Shown here: positions 40,001-47,997 of the stretch, one piece after another
Layout of the letters: the number at the start of each line of letters is the position of its first letter
Position numbering within the stretch: position 1 is the first letter of the stretch
DNA from: Aricia agestis
Taxonomy: Eukaryota; Arthropoda; Insecta; Lepidoptera; Lycaenidae
DNA length: 64,000 nucleotides
Direction of reading: 5' to 3'
Assembly (NCBI RefSeq): GCF_905147365.1
Contig: NC_056415.1
Location: 13,968,001 to 14,032,000 of the forward strand
Program-made: the position numbers and the translations under genes
The notes under the pieces: generated by a model
Database searches by the model: none
Seen by the model: the letters and a program-made list of their open reading frames with translations, nothing else
What the model was told of the DNA's origin: nothing

Positions 40001-42956
40001 GGGAGACAGCTATAGATATTACACGTACTTTTTTTTCATTTCTCTAGCCCCTGTTGTATCCTCTTAATATTATAAAGCTGAATAGTTTAATTGAACGGAC
40101 CAATCTCACGAACTGCTGAACCGATTTTTATGTAATTTGGCACAGATATTACAGAGACCACGAGGAAGTATAAAGGCTACTTTTGTTCGGAAAAATGTAT
40201 AGAAAATAATTATTAACATTTTTACGAAATTGTGTATTGATCGCAAAAAAATTTAATAAACGTGATTTTCATAACCTGAATTTGGTAATTGCGTTTTGGC
40301 TGTGTTATCGATTAAAATCTAATTTACTTAATTAGGTTAATATTATGTTAGCTAGCTCACTATTAAATGTATTATAAACGCGAAAGCTAATATTTATGCC
40401 AAAAAAATATTATAGTGGTTATAAAAAGCGTTAAGTACTGTAATTTTACGGCAAGAAACATTTTGACAAAAAAACTAATAGTAACTACATAATGGTAGGT
40501 AATACTAGAAACTCCACAATATTACAGCATTACCTTTAAAGTATTATAAAAATTAAATTAGAATACTAAAGTAAATATGACAAGATTCCGAGTGAGGTGA
40601 AACATCTGTGGCCTTGAGATAACAGTTGTTATGCCATGTTATGCATTCGAATGACATTATTCAGATAAAATAGAATGTAGAGCTACATGTAGAGTTATAC
40701 AAAATTTGCATAAACAATGATTGGTTGTCTGGAACAAACCGCTAGCAGCGGTAAGACCGCCAATTTGCGCAAGTCCTTTATTTTTATAATATTTGTATTG
40801 AGCTATGTTTTAATGTGCAAATAAAGAATTTTTATTATTATTATTATTATTGCCTTTTTTACTCGATTCTTGATTTCACTATCGATTGTAATATTTGCAC
40901 ATAGATCGACTAGGATGTTTTGGTGCGTTGATGACATTGTCAGGGCTATTGATAAGTCACTTTTAGACACATATATTAATTATTATGTACTTACTTGTAA
41001 TTAAATGACGAATTTGACAAATATTGTATGGAGCATTATATGTAAAAATCTTAATTTGATTACTTAAGGGGCCGGGGTACCCACGAAATTCTCATACATA
41101 CGTAATACCAAAATCATTTTTCTCATACGAAAATATTTAACATGTTACATGTTTGAGTTATTTTCACCTTAAAATAGTAATTACCTAGGTTCCTGCACAA
41201 AAATTTATTACAAAATATTTTAAGTCTGAAAAATATTTTTTAGTATTTAAATATTTTGTGGTAAATTTACTACTTATTTATAAATTTTTTACTGTTTTAC
41301 TCTATTTTTTAGTGTTTAAATATTAAGTAGTAAATTTACTACAAAATATTTGAACACAATTTTTTTTAGTGTTTAAATATTTTGTAATAAATTTTTGTGC
41401 AGGAACCTAGGTAATTACTATTTTAAGCTGAAAAATAACTCAAACATGTTAAATATTTTCGTATGAGAAAATGATTTTGGTATTATGTATGTATGAGAAT
41501 TTTGAAGGTCCCGGTCCCTTAACTATTTACTTAACTAGTGTTCGTCTCTGAGTGTGGCAGTTAGTGTGTGCATTTTTGCTTCATGCAAAACAATAAAACG
41601 TATGCTATTCCTCTTCTGTATTATATGTACTATCACAGAAGTTTATTCATAGGAAGACTGCGGACCGGCATAATTTGGTCGCGTTCTTCTTCTTCTTTTG
41701 GCGTAAGCCTCCCCATTTAGGAGTTGCCAGCGTCAGAGTTAAGGCGAAAGATGTGAACAGTTATTTAAACGTAAACTGATTTGGTCGCGTTATCTGAAAT
41801 CCAGCCGACAGATCGCGACTAATATTGAATTGACATAAACCAACCAAATGACGTAGGTCCGTCAACTGCCTATGAATTAATTTTCTCGATAGTACATAGT
41901 ATCTTTTCTTATATCTTATATAATAATAAAGCCTTTATTTCAGAATTACAGCAATGTTTATAAATATTATGTTAGTTATCTAGGTTTATCAATTTCTGAT
42001 TGCCATTTGGCAAAGGCCTCCTCAAGCCGCTTCCATTCTCTTCTGTCTCTTGCCACTCTACTCCAAGTTACTCCAGCAATTGGTTTAAAATCATCAGTCC
42101 ACCTTTTCCTCTGTCCACCTTTACTCCTTTTCCCATGTCTAGGATACCATGAAGTAATTTTTTCACTCCATTTTCCTACTCCTCGGACGGTGTGGCCAGC
42201 CCATCTCTTCTTGAGATAATGTTATTCCTTTTGTAATACTTACTTGATTGTATTAACCAATATTTACAGCAGGTGTGTTCGACGCCCAGCCGACGGCGTC
42301 GGAGCGCCAGCGAGAGGACCTCAGCTCGCGGCTGCGCCTCGAGTACGGCCTCGCGCTGCCCGACGACGACGCGCGAGCGCCGCCAGATACCGGTCAGTAT
42401 TTACTATGTACTAATTAATACAGGTGAAAGTCTGTCTGTCTGTCGTCTCCTTCATGCCTAAACAGCTGTTAAAGCGTGATGAGGTAACCATCAGAGATGT
42501 TGGAGTCATAGGCAGATAGTGTACCTACGTAATTTGGTCACGTTATGTCAAAGACAGCCGACCGATCACGACGAACATTGAACATTGACATAAACCGACC
42601 AAATGACGTAGGACCTGCCATCTGTCAATTTCTTCTTTGGTACATAATATTTCCATAACAGGTTCAGCTGAATCTGGTATAGAAGGGTATAGAGGATAAT
42701 AGAGGATACTTTCTTTGGAAAGGGCATAATATAGATTTCAGACAGACAGCCCTGCTGTTTTACTTAAACAATATATCATAACAGTTTGCTCCGCACAAGG
42801 TCGCTCGCCAGAACGGAGAACAAAGCTCAATGTTCTGTTCTTACGTCTCTTTGTTGGGAGCGAACAGAGCAATCTGAGCCTTATCTTATAGTTGTTTTCT
42901 TGTTTGCATACTAACAAAACGTTATCGTTTCAGATTCGTCGAGGCGGGCGAGATAG
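25026..42956 (+). CDS. upSET: upSET / KMT2E(MLL5)-SETD5-type PHD and SET domain chromatin protein
   Basis: Complete spliced CDS in 11 exons: 25026-25064, 25573-27275, 27575-29969, 30053-30234, 30323-30500, 30586-31042, 31165-31268, 31361-32875, 33005-33224, 42273-42392 and 42934-42956 (stop TAG). The sum is 6936 nt, 2311 aa. All introns are GT-AG and every phase matches. Order: Ser/Asn/Gln-rich N-terminus; PHD finger near residues 750-800; SET near 970-1087; post-SET-like CACGNPKHC; the family signature TREERKMEAIMKAFERMEK (start of exon 4); Pro/Ser-rich tail with LSISEYRLRQ (exon 9), matching SLLEYRKR of human KMT2E. Drosophila upSET limits spread of active chromatin together with a histone deacetylase (family knowledge). 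The SET core lacks the usual catalytic motifs. Intron 9 (9 kb) is full of transposons. It converges with cwo. Confidence 0.92.
27575..29969 (+). CDS. upSET: upSET exon 3: PHD finger and SET domain
   Basis: The largest exon. The PHD finger reads CICDFTHDDGYMICC, then CGEWQHVDCMG, ending in CELC, the C4HC3 spacing of a histone-reading PHD. The SET region runs from KILIATKDLRENTPVIELRG to EITVGHD, including RTYGNEARFVRRSCKPNAEL. Active SET enzymes have an N-H-S/C-x-x-P-N motif and a terminal F-D-Y tyrosine; here they are RRSCKPN and VGHD, so methyltransferase activity is unlikely. MLL5/upSET relatives show the same loss. The region after SET is acidic/Lys-rich (repeated KEE and EKE). Acceptor is tttacag at 27571-27574 and donor gtaaaa at 29970. 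Confidence 0.92.
33430..34685 (+). mobile_element. 5'-truncated CR1/Zenon-like LINE fragment in upSET intron 9
   Basis: The reverse-transcriptase part reads ILDIAKAFEWVWH, DAGVPQGCVLSPTLF and HCYADDSTGD (33462-33902). It continues out of frame past a stop near 33900 with KLASKKLGVLNRARQYFSP, AARIVDCHSVSNSLDPLELR and SRNFVSRTVKLWNKLSPGVF (34282-34599). At least one frameshift or stop makes it dead. The end (AAAAAGGCCGGCAACGCACC ... CATCAGGTGACAG ... TTTCATTAAAAAAAAG) is the same 3' tail as the SINE-like elements of this window. Inserted in the same orientation as upSET. Confidence 0.8.
34690..36040. other. Intron 9 stretch with a small inverted repeat
   Basis: Around 34840-34942, TTTAACTAAATTTTAACTT and AAGTTAAAATTTAGTTAA are inverted, and the same motif recurs near 35032-35052 before TACACGTG-like TAATACGTGTAAACC. 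This is probably a MITE (34836-35082). Nothing else was recognised. Confidence 0.4.
36045..36371 (+). mobile_element. SINE-like element, copy 3
   Basis: Full-length: CGTGGGAGAGCCATGCTTCG head, GGCTCGACCGG, pyrimidine-rich centre, AAAAGGCCGGCAACGCAC, TTCCATCAGGTGACCCGTTT tail and A-run. It lies in upSET intron 9. Confidence 0.75.
36430..38260 (-). mobile_element. Long-TIR DNA element with decayed GCDTTS-motif gene
   Basis: Arms of about 300 bp, 36430-36740 and 37950-38260, are inverted copies. Landmarks are TAGGCCAGTAGAAAT / ATTTCCACTGGCCTA, CGCAAAGCATGATGTAGTGC, GCGCACCACGTGATAAACTG and its mirror, and GCCTAACCACAGCTCTCTAA with its mirror. The interior encodes, on the minus strand, remnants of a protein of a transposon-associated family with HAFTGCDTTSALF. 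Element superfamily is not determined. Confidence 0.7.
36837..37935 (-). pseudogene. Decayed GCDTTS/CXC-type transposon protein
   Basis: Three minus-strand pieces in different frames. 37935-37528 has LFLHAFTGCDTTSALFWQGK and ATHESIAEAGEKYLVALYGG. A middle piece holds a Cys-rich C-x3-C-x-C-x6-C-x3-C-x2-C stretch (KGCRGACICLKAGLKCSALC, about 37310-37240). Past an in-frame stop the piece at 37217 downward is acidic (DEDDNDPEEAEEEQESEE) and ends near 36837. At least one frameshift plus one stop disrupt it. I recognise the GCDTTSA block and the following Cys cluster as recurring together in transposon-related invertebrate proteins, but cannot name the superfamily. Confidence 0.6.
38675..39724. mobile_element. 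GGGTTCCGTAC-ended element with three internal ~300-bp repeats
   Basis: Begins TTTTTAGGGTTCCGTACC and ends TGTACGGAACCCTCGG...CTTGGCCGGTTTTT; GGGTTCCGTAC/GTACGGAACCC are inverted. The interior has three diverged tandem units (starting near 38765, 39070 and 39370), each with AACGCGT(G/A)GAG, ATCAAAC/AAATTC and GAATC(T)TTGAAATTTGG. No protein was recognised. Located in upSET intron 9. Confidence 0.6.
39941..40068. repeat. 128-bp repeat, inverted copy of 57119-57246
   Basis: TATAGGCTTGAGGTAAGGGA and TTTCATTTCTCTAGCCCCTG here are matched by their reverse complements at 57119-57246. The right edge abuts a CTTAATATTATAAAGCTG phrase, the usual start of Helitron-like repeats. Confidence 0.6.
40060..40250 (+). 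mobile_element. Helitron-like 5' end fragment
   Basis: TCCTCTTAATATTATAAAGC ... CTGAACCGATTTTTATGTAA ... is the 5' phrase and body typical of Lep1-like Helitrons. The 3' hairpin/CTAG end was not located. Confidence 0.4.
40725..40852 (+). mobile_element. LINE 3' end with (TTA)n tail
   Basis: AAGACCGCC...TTGTATTGAGC...GTGCAAATAAAGAATTTTTATTATTATT: an AATAAA signal followed by a (TTA)n tail, the usual ending of several lepidopteran non-LTR elements. No coding part remains. Confidence 0.45.
41064..41522. mobile_element. TTAA-flanked foldback MITE (GGGGCCGGGG ends)
   Basis: TTAA at 41064-41067 and 41519-41522. The outer arms GGGGCCGGGGTACC and (reverse complement) GGGACCGGGACC are followed by inverted arms of about 130 bp (AATTCTCATACATACGTAAT, AACATGTT, AGTAATTACCTAGGTTCCTG and mirrors). 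AT-rich centre, no ORF. piggyBac-type by its TTAA. Confidence 0.65.
41625..41896. mobile_element. MITE of the GTACTATC...GGCAGATGG family, copy A (interrupted)
   Basis: Inverted ends TGTACTATCACAGAAGTTTA and (reverse complement) TGTACTATCGAGAAAATTAA, with inner AATTTGGTCGCGTTA / ACCAAATGACGTAGGTCC. Interrupted by a 93-bp insertion with target duplication (41686-41778). Relatives: 42484-42644, 45387-45588, 51795-52125. Confidence 0.6.
41686..41778 (-). mobile_element. 93-bp retroposed fragment with (GAA)n tail and 13-bp target duplication
   Basis: ATTTGGTCGCGTT is found at 41673-41685 and again at 41779-41791. Between them lies a segment ending, on the minus strand, GGGGAGGCTTACGCC...AAGAAGAAGAAG. 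A close copy is at 2616-2690. The 13-bp duplication and simple-repeat tail indicate target-primed reverse transcription of a severely 5'-truncated LINE or a SINE. Confidence 0.7.
41912..42214 (-). mobile_element. LINE 3' fragment encoding a C-terminal endonuclease-RT tail
   Basis: Minus-strand reading gives GHTVRGVGKWSEKITSWYPR, then GGQRKRWTDDF, then TWSRVARDRREWKRLEEAFA and a stop, followed by AATAAA and a TTA-type tail at 41912-41925. The W-Y-P-R...R-W-x-D-D...R-V-A-x-D-R-x-x-W pattern is the C-terminal tail seen in many insect endonuclease-RT ORFs. It is 5'-truncated just before upSET exon 10. Confidence 0.7.
42270..42392 (+). CDS. upSET: upSET exon 10 with NAGNAG acceptor
   Basis: Preceded by tatttACAGCAG. 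Using the first AG starts the exon at 42270 and adds one Ala; using the second starts it at 42273. Both keep frame with the G that ends exon 9. Product GVFDAQPTASERQREDLSSR. Donor is gtcagt. GC-rich compared with the flanking introns. Confidence 0.8.
42484..42644. mobile_element. MITE of the GTACTATC family, copy B
   Basis: TAACCATCAGAGATGTTGGA...GGCAGATAGTGTACCTACGT and the inverted ACGTAGGACCTGCCATCTGTC...TTTGGTACAT. Lies in upSET intron 10. Confidence 0.55.
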
Positions 42957-43958
42957 AGTAGCGACGAGCGAGCCGCATCGAGCTGCACGGACAGTGTTAG
43001 TGACGTGTAGCGGACTCCAATATTGTGTATATTTCCCCTTTCATTTCTCTCTTTTATTGTGACGATTTTCTGCGAGTACAAATTGTTTTTATTTCTTGTG
43101 TACATAATGTATATAGAGCGGTGGGGCCCCGGCCGCCACTTGTATATGTCATAGAGATTTTTTTATATATGCAAGCGGTTCACGTATTTTACCTATGTAC
43201 TAATTTATTGTATTAGCGAGGATAGGGCGATTCGGCTAAGAATTTTGTACGCATAATGTAAGTTATATTTGTTTTTATTGTTTGTTTTACTTGTAGATGG
43301 TAGCGTAGTCGTAGAGTGGTAGGAGTAAGGACTAGTAGTTCTTAAGCCGTTTCTAGAGGTTTAGATGTGTCATATTTTAAGAGAGTGTGGATGCAAAGTT
43401 TCAACCGAACAGTTATAAAATCCTTTAAGCCATACTTTGGTAGCTGAATATTTATTTGTTATAAATATTTATATTTTATTAAATAGTACATGATTATTGT
43501 ATTAATTAACTTTTGACAGTATCCCAGTTATGCATAATATGCCTTATGTCGCATAATAACATTTCTTGCCAGAATTTCTCTACTAATACAGTAATATGGA
43601 AATTGAAAAATGCCCATAACACAATTGCATTTGGAGAGAAATTTGACATTCATCACATAAAATCGTTTACCAATTACATTACAAGATTAAGTATATCTCT
43701 GGCTTTGTAATAATTTTATAAGGTGTGTCCTGATAAGTTTTTATCATCACCTGATAAAATGAAATCAACAAATTTTTTCTCAAATAACCATTTGATTAAT
43801 TTGTTTGTACGCAAGGAGGACAGGTGTGTAGCAGGACTTTTTATATATGGGCAACTGCACAGTTTGGTCACAGAAAGTTGTGTCGTCAACTCCAGTTGGG
43901 AAGCTTCTTCATATAATTTACACTGTACATTATACCTCCTATGGTCGAACTGTACAGC
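42957..43958 (+). other. upSET 3'UTR region
   Basis: Sequence after the upSET stop. ATTAAA at 43478-43483 is a possible poly(A) signal, and a later AATAAA at 46347-46352 is an alternative. No further coding exon is seen. The stretch is AT-rich with no repeat until the MITE at 43959. Confidence 0.45.
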
Positions 43959-44154
43959 GGGGCTAAAATGGTCGCTTTGAAGAATTATGATATGAATCAT
44001 AATATGATTCATTTTTCTAAAATCGCAAAATGCAACTGCTTGCAATTATTTTCTGTATTTTTGTACTGATTTGACATTTGTCAGTTTGACAGTTTTGACA
44101 ATTCATTTGCTGAATTGATTGAGAGGAATTGCTAAATGTGACCATTTTAGCCCC
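43959..44154. mobile_element. MITE with GGGGCTAAAATGGTC ends, copy 1
   Basis: GGGGCTAAAATGGTCGCTTT at the left, and the right end GACCATTTTAGCCCC. The interior has TTTGACATTTGTCAGTTTGA. Copy 2 is at 50204-50401. Confidence 0.75.
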
Positions 44155-45386
44155 GCTGGTTATATTATTGCAGTCTGTAGTATTGTTGTGAAAGCATTGT
44201 CAAAGAGCGTGATACACTTGACAACGAATACATGTTGTGACTAACGGGCTAAGTTCTGTCGGTGTTTTCTCTCACATAATCCAGTGAGGCCTAAGCTTAC
44301 CATAGGTGTATTTAAGCATACGGTAATTTTGCTGATTTTTTAAACTTTTTAATATTTCCACCGTAGTCGAGATTACGAAATCAGTGTTTTTGGTAACTAG
44401 CAATTATATAAGCTACAACAATATCACAATTTTTAAAAATAGGTGTTTTTGCAACATAAATGTTGATAGATAGCATTTATTGCGTACAATAGTCCACAGA
44501 ATTCTTGTTAAATTCGCCTGATTACCTAGTCTTATTTTGCACTTTTAACCGACTCCTAATTAAAGGAGGTTTATGTAAAGCCCAGTGTGATCCATCCTTA
44601 TAGTTGCTCAATCGGTTTTATTGATGTTAGTGATTCGAAATAAGAATATGTTTCAAAAACTGAAAATGATTTAAGCCGCTCCGAGTCAACATTTTGTAAA
44701 TTTCAGTCTCATTCTACTTTGCTGCGCTTTCTTAATTTTATATTTGCCCCTGTGGCGTTTTATGCCGCCTAAAGTATTTTAAAGGGCTGAGCCATATACG
44801 AGGACTTGAGTTAACGCTAGTATTAACTTTGGTCATATTATTCGCATTACTAAAATTTTAACGCGATCCTATTATTTTATGTATTACTTTGATAGAAGCT
44901 ACTAGCAGAAATGGAAATTGTTCATGGAGTCTTACTCCTATAAATGAAATGAACAGTAGGATATCGATATTTTGGTAACTTATAATACCAATGCCTTTAT
45001 TTTTACATGTAATATTTTAGTTTGCGTGGTTCTCAAGTTTCAATCCATAACACAAAAGCTGCTAGTGCATACTAAGTCTTCTTTCTACTTAAACATTAGC
45101 TACCAACATAATAATATAACGTCACCTAGGCTAGTAAAGTGATGCAATATAATATCTAAGCCTATAGGCAAAATTAACTGAATAATATATAAAATATAAT
45201 GAACATATTATAACGATCGCAGTGGTTTTTTTATTCGATTGGTGATTTTATTATATTTTTCTATTATGTATAAAGAAAGGAATTGTAGTTTAATTAATTT
45301 TTTTATTCTATTTTAGATTAATTGATAAATGGTGCCGTCGAGCGGATATGGACTTGTAAATATATGAAGCCGGTTGTCTAATAGAT
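44155..45386. other. Non-coding stretch between convergent genes
   Basis: AT-rich and without recognised ORF or repeat. It could be a long 3'UTR of upSET or intergenic. Confidence 0.35.
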
Positions 45387-45588
45387 GTACTACCAGAGAA
45401 ATCGAGTCGTAGGCAGATGGCGGACCTACGTCATTTAGTTGGGTTACGACATTTCAATATATTAGTCGGATCTGTCAACTGGATTTGACATAACCCGACT
45501 AAATAACGTAGGTTCGTCATCTGCAGAGTAGACAGTAGTTATGTCTATTGTGTCATCTGTCTATGAATGAACCTCTCTGATGGTACAT
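45387..45588. mobile_element. MITE of the GTACTATC family, copy C
   Basis: GTACTACCAGAGAAATCGAG, GGCAGATGGCGGACCTACGT, TTGGGTTA and their mirror in the right half, ending CTGATGGTACAT. The longest clean copy. Confidence 0.6.
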
Positions 45589-47420
45589 TGCTTTTTCGTT
45601 GTATTGAGGGGCACTCTGTGCTTGAGTACATTGTACGAAACCCGGGGACGGCTATGAAGGTTTGTGCTTGTATAAAGCGGTAGAGTCTACTCGATAAATG
45701 TAAAATATTTTTGTAGGATTTGTTCGCCGTCGCCGGCCTCAGAGTGCTCTTCGAACCGACGCGTAGAACTAGAGAGAAATCTTTGTGATAACTATAAAAA
45801 TCTTCTAATATCGTACAGTAGTGATTCGTATTGTAAATATATTATGTTAAGGAAAAAGCTACATATATTTTGTTAAATGGATGAAAAACGCACTATTTAC
45901 TATCATTTGCCTATTTTGTATCGGTTTGGTTTTGATTGCCAGTGGTTGTCTCTCGATTTATCGTTCTTATTACGGCAAGAACAATATTATCAACTTATGA
46001 AATTGTCCTCGGCTTAAGGAGACTAACAATATTAAAAATTACTTAAACAATAATTATAGGAAGCATACTATGATGTATGCTTAGAAAAATCAATAGACTA
46101 CATTATCGTCTTTGTAAGCGTGAGTTTAAAATATTGGAAAGATTTGATATCTAGATATGATCACTGGTCGTCTCAACTGTTGTGTTTCCCCACCTCGGCC
46201 CTTAGTTTACTCTAACGATATAATATTTTGCAATAGATATAATAAGGTAAGGACTCGTAAGGCGCTGTATGTTATCCAGATGTTAAATATTATTTCTTTC
46301 TTAATGTTTTAAACTAAGCATGTAAAATTAAAAAATAATAATATAGAATAAAAGATGTTACGATAATTAATTACATAAAATCTTCGTTTGAATTATACGC
46401 TTTTCCTTTTGTCCCACTCTTTACCTTTCCTGTAGCTAAATTACTGAATTATTCATTTAAAGTATTATAAAAAATGCTTTAAATATTATTAAGTTACATG
46501 GTTTGGCTTTACATTTTATGTATTCAAATATGAAATAACTATGAATTCGGCAACACAAATTTTTGGAATAAAAAAGACAAGTTTATATTTTTTTTTAATA
46601 ACCATAATATTAAACTCTAAATTAAAAACATTAGCTTATAACTATGCGTATAAAATTACTTTAAACCTTTGTACACATAAAATTAAACACATTTATATAT
46701 TTTTATATGAAAATACATGGCTATCTGGGAAATTATTTACATTTATACGGTCCTAACTTCAAGAATGTTTGCACTTTGTAATTTAAACCATGCTAAACCA
46801 CAGGGTTTACTTTAAACCTTGCAGTCAAATGGCACTTGCCACATGACTAGAACTTAGGTTAATAAAAGAAACTTTTTGGTAATAGGTTATTATCCAAAAC
46901 ACGAAACGAGTCCAAAATATTTTTTACAAAATTTAACATTCACGGCCGCACAGAGACGTTTACATTTAAATTTTTAATTATTACTTATGTTAACTAAGAT
47001 TTTGACTTTATTTATACATTTTAAAAGTTAAGAAGTCACTAAACCTCCGTGAGTGTCGTAATTTAAAGTTTTATGACTTGTTTCCTGGTTTGGATTATTG
47101 GTATTCTTAGATATACTTAATATGCATTAACAATCCCAAAGTTTTTAAACTATTCTCAGCTAAGTTTTTTGATTACCGTCATGGTCCAATATTAAAATAC
47201 GGTTATATTCTGCAACACCTAATATAATTTTTATTATCTAATAACTGTATCTTTTTTATATTAACTATAACACTTGTACAATTTATTCTGGAATTCTAGA
47301 AGTCACCAAGTTAGAAATGTAGCAGCCTATAGACTAGTTCTGTACCCACTTGTATAAATGTTTAAAATTGTCACCTTTAAAGCAGGCAGTGGCTATTTTA
47401 GTACTACACGTCACTCTGGA
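45589..47420. other. Non-coding stretch including the likely cwo 3'UTR end
   Basis: Candidate poly(A) signals: AATAAA on the plus strand at 46347-46352 (upSET side) and on the minus strand at 47012-47007 (cwo side). No coding or repeat structure was recognised. Confidence 0.35.
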
Positions 47421-47800
47421 TATTGTTCTCAAACCTGACATCACCACCATATCCATGGTTTTTTGTCTCTCTTCAGGCTATCGCGTATTCTCATAAGATA
47501 CCCAGCGAGCTTCTTATGGGCAATGTTCGCGATTATTTACCACATTACAACCTTCGTCGAGCTAACTCGACTTTTTCAGAGTACAGAGTTCTCGCAACCA
47601 GTAGCGGCGTAGGGGGGAGGGGATAAAAAGGGGCGCCGCCTTTTTAGCACTACCAGCACCCTTGGCGCCGAAGAAATCTCGCCCTCTGCACTTCTCGCAA
47701 GAGTATAGGGAGTATATGTATAGTGCGAGCGGGACAGATTATTATTTGACGCGGCAACGCAGCAACTCGCAGACCCCCCCCCCCCCCCCAGGACGCTGCC
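47421..47800. repeat. Repeat fragments and poly(C) tract downstream of cwo
   Basis: Contains AGTAGCGGCGTAGGGGGAGG and GGCGCCGAAGAAATC, related to 50165-50200 and 50450-50510, and a C run of about 17 at 47773-47789. The ORF piece SHKIPSELLMGNVRDYLPHY (47423-47626) may be a transposon remnant but was not identified. Confidence 0.4.
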
Positions 47801-47997
47801 GCCCCTAGGCAAATACGACATATTTATAAATCCACTGCTACTGGCTAAGCAGCTCGCACCGTGTATCCAGCATTAACACCTTTATCCATCCGTTGTATAA
47901 CATAGGCGTCGAACCGTTGAGCTACTGGGATACTGGAGTAGACAAGCTACTTTTAATTGTACTGGCTTAGCACCAGTTATCTCCTGGCTTTAGCAGT

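Noticed and set aside
47423..47626. 67-aa ORF with SHKIPSELLMGNVRDYLPHY as a host gene
   Set aside because: It is isolated, lies next to repeat fragments, and has no recognised family; left only as a possible transposon remnant.
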